Origin: Psychrilyobacter atlanticus DSM 19335
GTDB lineage: Bacteria > Fusobacteriota > Fusobacteriia > Fusobacteriales > Fusobacteriaceae
NCBI RefSeq assembly: GCF_000426625.1
Contig: NZ_KE384547.1
Location: 1,913,159 to 1,977,158, forward strand
Length of the DNA stretch: 64,000 nucleotides
Direction: 5' to 3'
The stretch's first letter is position 1; each line of letters begins with the position of its first letter. Shown here piece after piece: positions 62,359-64,000 of this stretch. The notes beneath the pieces are model-generated. The model was not told the DNA's origin. It saw nothing but the letters and a program-made list of their open reading frames with translations, and did no database searches. The position numbers were made by a program, and so were the translations under genes.

Positions 62359-63339
62359 TTAAACTAATGTACTAACCAAAACTGATTTTATTGTATGTAA
62401 TCTATTTGCAGCCTGATCAAAAACAACTGATTGCTCACTTTCAAAAACTTCATCACTAACTTCTAATTCTTCCAGACCAAATTCTTGATATATTTTTTTT
62501 CCTATCTCGGTTTCCAAGTTGTGAAATGCCGGTAAACAATGCATAAAAATAGCATCTTCATTAGCATATCCCATGAGTTTTTTATTAACTTGGTAGTCCT
62601 TGAGCAATTCTATTCTCTCCTTCCATATATCGAACTTTTCTCCCATAGATAACCAAACATCTGTATATACAACATCTGCATCCTCAAGAGCTTTCTCAGG
62701 CAACATTTCAAAATTAATAACTGCACCTGTTTCCATAGCTATTTCCTTAGCTTTGGTGATCAATTTCTTTTCAGGAAATAATTCCAATGGTGATAATATC
62801 GTAAATTTCATCCCCATTTTGGCTGCACCAATTAATAAAGAATTTCCCATATTACTTCTTCCATCTCCTACATAAACTAATTTTTGATCTGAAAGTTTTC
62901 CTTTTTTCTCTTCGATAGTCATAAAATCAGCCAAAATTTGAGTTGGATGAAATTCGTCTGTAAGTCCATTCCATACAGGAACACCTGAGTATTTAGCCAA
63001 TTCTTCTACTTTTTCCTGGGAACTTCCTCTGTATTCTATACCGTCAAACATCCCTCCTAAAACTCTTGCTGTATCTGCAATACTTTCTTTTTTTCCTATC
63101 TGAGAACCTACAGCACCTAAATATGTAGTATTTGCCCCTTGATCCATAGCGCCTACTTCAAAAGCACATCTTGTTCTCGTAGAATCTTTTTCAAAAATAA
63201 GAGCTAAATTTTTCCCTTTTAAATTTTGTTTTTCTCTATTATTCTTTTTATCTGATTTAAGATCTTTAGCCGATTTAATTAAACTTTTTATTTCCTGTGT
63301 AGAAAAATCTAAAAGTTTTAAAAAACTTTTTCCCTTCAT
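62359..63339 (-). CDS. argF: Ornithine carbamoyltransferase
   Basis: This 326-residue enzyme makes citrulline from ornithine and carbamoyl phosphate (or the reverse in the deiminase pathway). It shows the carbamoyl-phosphate motif FEKDSTRTRCAFEVG (residues 49-63), the FHPTQ.LADF motif (EFHPTQILADF near 135) and the HCLPAFH motif (MHCLPAFHN near 268). It is paired with argG, which favours the biosynthetic direction; arcA and arcC are not in the window. It starts at ATG 63339 after TAGGAGGAAGAG. Confidence 0.96.
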   Translation of the reverse strand: MKGKSFLKLLDFSTQEIKSLIKSAKDLKSDKKNNREKQNLKGKNLALIFEKDSTRTRCAFEVGAMDQGANTTYLGAVGSQIGKKESIADTARVLGGMFDGIEYRGSSQEKVEELAKYSGVPVWNGLTDEFHPTQILADFMTIEEKKGKLSDQKLVYVGDGRSNMGNSLLIGAAKMGMKFTILSPLELFPEKKLITKAKEIAMETGAVINFEMLPEKALEDADVVYTDVWLSMGEKFDIWKERIELLKDYQVNKKLMGYANEDAIFMHCLPAFHNLETEIGKKIYQEFGLEELEVSDEVFESEQSVVFDQAANRLHTIKSVLVSTLV

Positions 63340-63435
63340 CTCTTCCTCCTAAAATTTATTCTCAATTTTTTTATAATCAAATCTGCCTATAAATTTTTTC
63401 ACAGCATTAGCAGATTCTTTCGCAGGTATAATAGA

Positions 63436-64000
63436 TTAATTTTTTATATGTTTTTCTATTAATTCATTGTATTTTTTACTTTTTATAATTTTTTCTAAAG
63501 CCTTATTTATTTGAGTTAATAATTCAGTTTCATCCTTTCCCATAGCCATAGCATATTCCTCTGATTGTAAAGTATAGTCAGATAACTTTAAACCATTATT
63601 ATTCTCAGTTGTTTTTTTAGCCTGCTGATAATCCAAGATTATCATATCTATTTTTTCAGCCTGCAGTGATAAAACAGCTTCGTGCAATTTATTATATTTT
63701 ACAGTCTCTACACCATCTAATTCTTTAGATAGATTCTCGGCTATGGTATCGCTGGTTGTTCCCATTACAACTCCTATCTTTTTCCCTGCTATATCAGACT
63801 CTTTCTCTATCTCTTTTGACCCCTCTCCTACCATAATTACCTGGCTCACATTAAAATATGGGTGGCTGAAATTCACATTTTTCTTTCTATCTTCTGTTAT
63901 GGACATTCCCGCTACAATTAAATCTATTTTCTTAGTCTGAAGGGCTGGTAGAAGTCCGCTGAAATCCATTCCTACTACTTTAAATTTAAGGCCCGTTTCC
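63436..64000 (-). CDS. Amino-acid ABC transporter substrate-binding protein (partial, family 3)
   Basis: The visible part is the C-terminal 187 residues; the signal peptide and N-terminal lobe lie beyond the window. The start of the visible frame reads ETGLKFKVVGMDFSGLLPALQTKKIDLIVAGMSITEDRKK, split here only by the window edge. This is the SBP_bac_3 pattern (GMDFDL...L...K.D.I..GM..T.ER...). AGKKIGVVMGTTSDT lies near the middle. Such proteins bind polar amino acids. The position upstream of argF-argG suggests arginine or ornithine, but this is inference. Confidence 0.85.
   Translation of the reverse strand, partial: ETGLKFKVVGMDFSGLLPALQTKKIDLIVAGMSITEDRKKNVNFSHPYFNVSQVIMVGEGSKEIEKESDIAGKKIGVVMGTTSDTIAENLSKELDGVETVKYNKLHEAVLSLQAEKIDMIILDYQQAKKTTENNNGLKLSDYTLQSEEYAMAMGKDETELLTQINKALEKIIKSKKYNELIEKHIKN

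Overview
The window looks like chromosomal DNA of a fermentative, Gram-negative-type (diderm) anaerobe of the Fusobacteriota, most plausibly a marine Psychrilyobacter/Propionigenium/Ilyobacter relative. The base composition is strongly AT-rich with AT-rich codons. The pyruvate:ferredoxin oxidoreductase, phosphotransacetylase and acetate kinase block indicates pyruvate fermentation to acetate. A TolC-like channel, an outer-membrane barrel protein and many lipoproteins point to an outer membrane. The genus is inference; no rRNA is present to confirm it, and I saw no tRNA gene or CRISPR array.

Layout. 1-2.3 kb: 3' part of recG, then a DUF559 nuclease-like gene embedded in a family of imperfect repeats, and a MORN-type lipoprotein. 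2.4-6.7 kb: a two-component system followed by a secreted glycoside hydrolase; both promoters share a direct-repeat motif. 6.7-7.9 kb: trpS behind a leader peptide with three tandem Trp codons and an intrinsic terminator. 8-12 kb: CstA-type transporter with an adjacent LytS/LytTR pair (pyruvate-sensing type). 12.4-20.5 kb: a ferritin-like acyl-ACP desaturase, an RpiR regulator, small unknown proteins, a cNMP-binding protein, a barrel protein, recR, a membrane protein and a MATE pump. 20.6-28.8 kb: peptide-binding lipoprotein, PFOR, ackA and pta. 29-35 kb: ftsY, PatB/MalY C-S lyase, a second MATE pump and CyuA/YhaM-type cysteine desulfidase. 35-41 kb: thioredoxin-like protein, TIGR03960 radical SAM protein, HD protein, a TruA-like enzyme with a KH-like tail, a thymidine kinase-dethiobiotin synthetase fusion and a PAP2 phosphatase. 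41-57 kb: RpiR and AraC regulators, a three-gene tripartite efflux operon, lysA, a MurI-like protein lacking its second catalytic Cys, an oligopeptide-binding protein and a GH10-like lipoprotein, with three copies of one IS3-family element. 57-64 kb: ilvC-ilvN-ilvB behind a Leu-rich leader peptide with an attenuator, an orphan groES, argG, argF and a partial amino-acid-binding protein.

The most notable signals are: (1) all three 1453-bp IS copies sit in the loop of a Rho-independent terminator, splitting its two arms; (2) two ribosome-mediated attenuators, for trpS (Trp codons) and ilvBNC (Leu codons); (3) a Tdk-BioD fusion; (4) the MurI-family protein with Gly in place of the second catalytic Cys; (5) a two-copy intergenic repeat with a covarying hairpin; and (6) a candidate response-regulator binding repeat shared by the two-component operon and the adjacent hydrolase.
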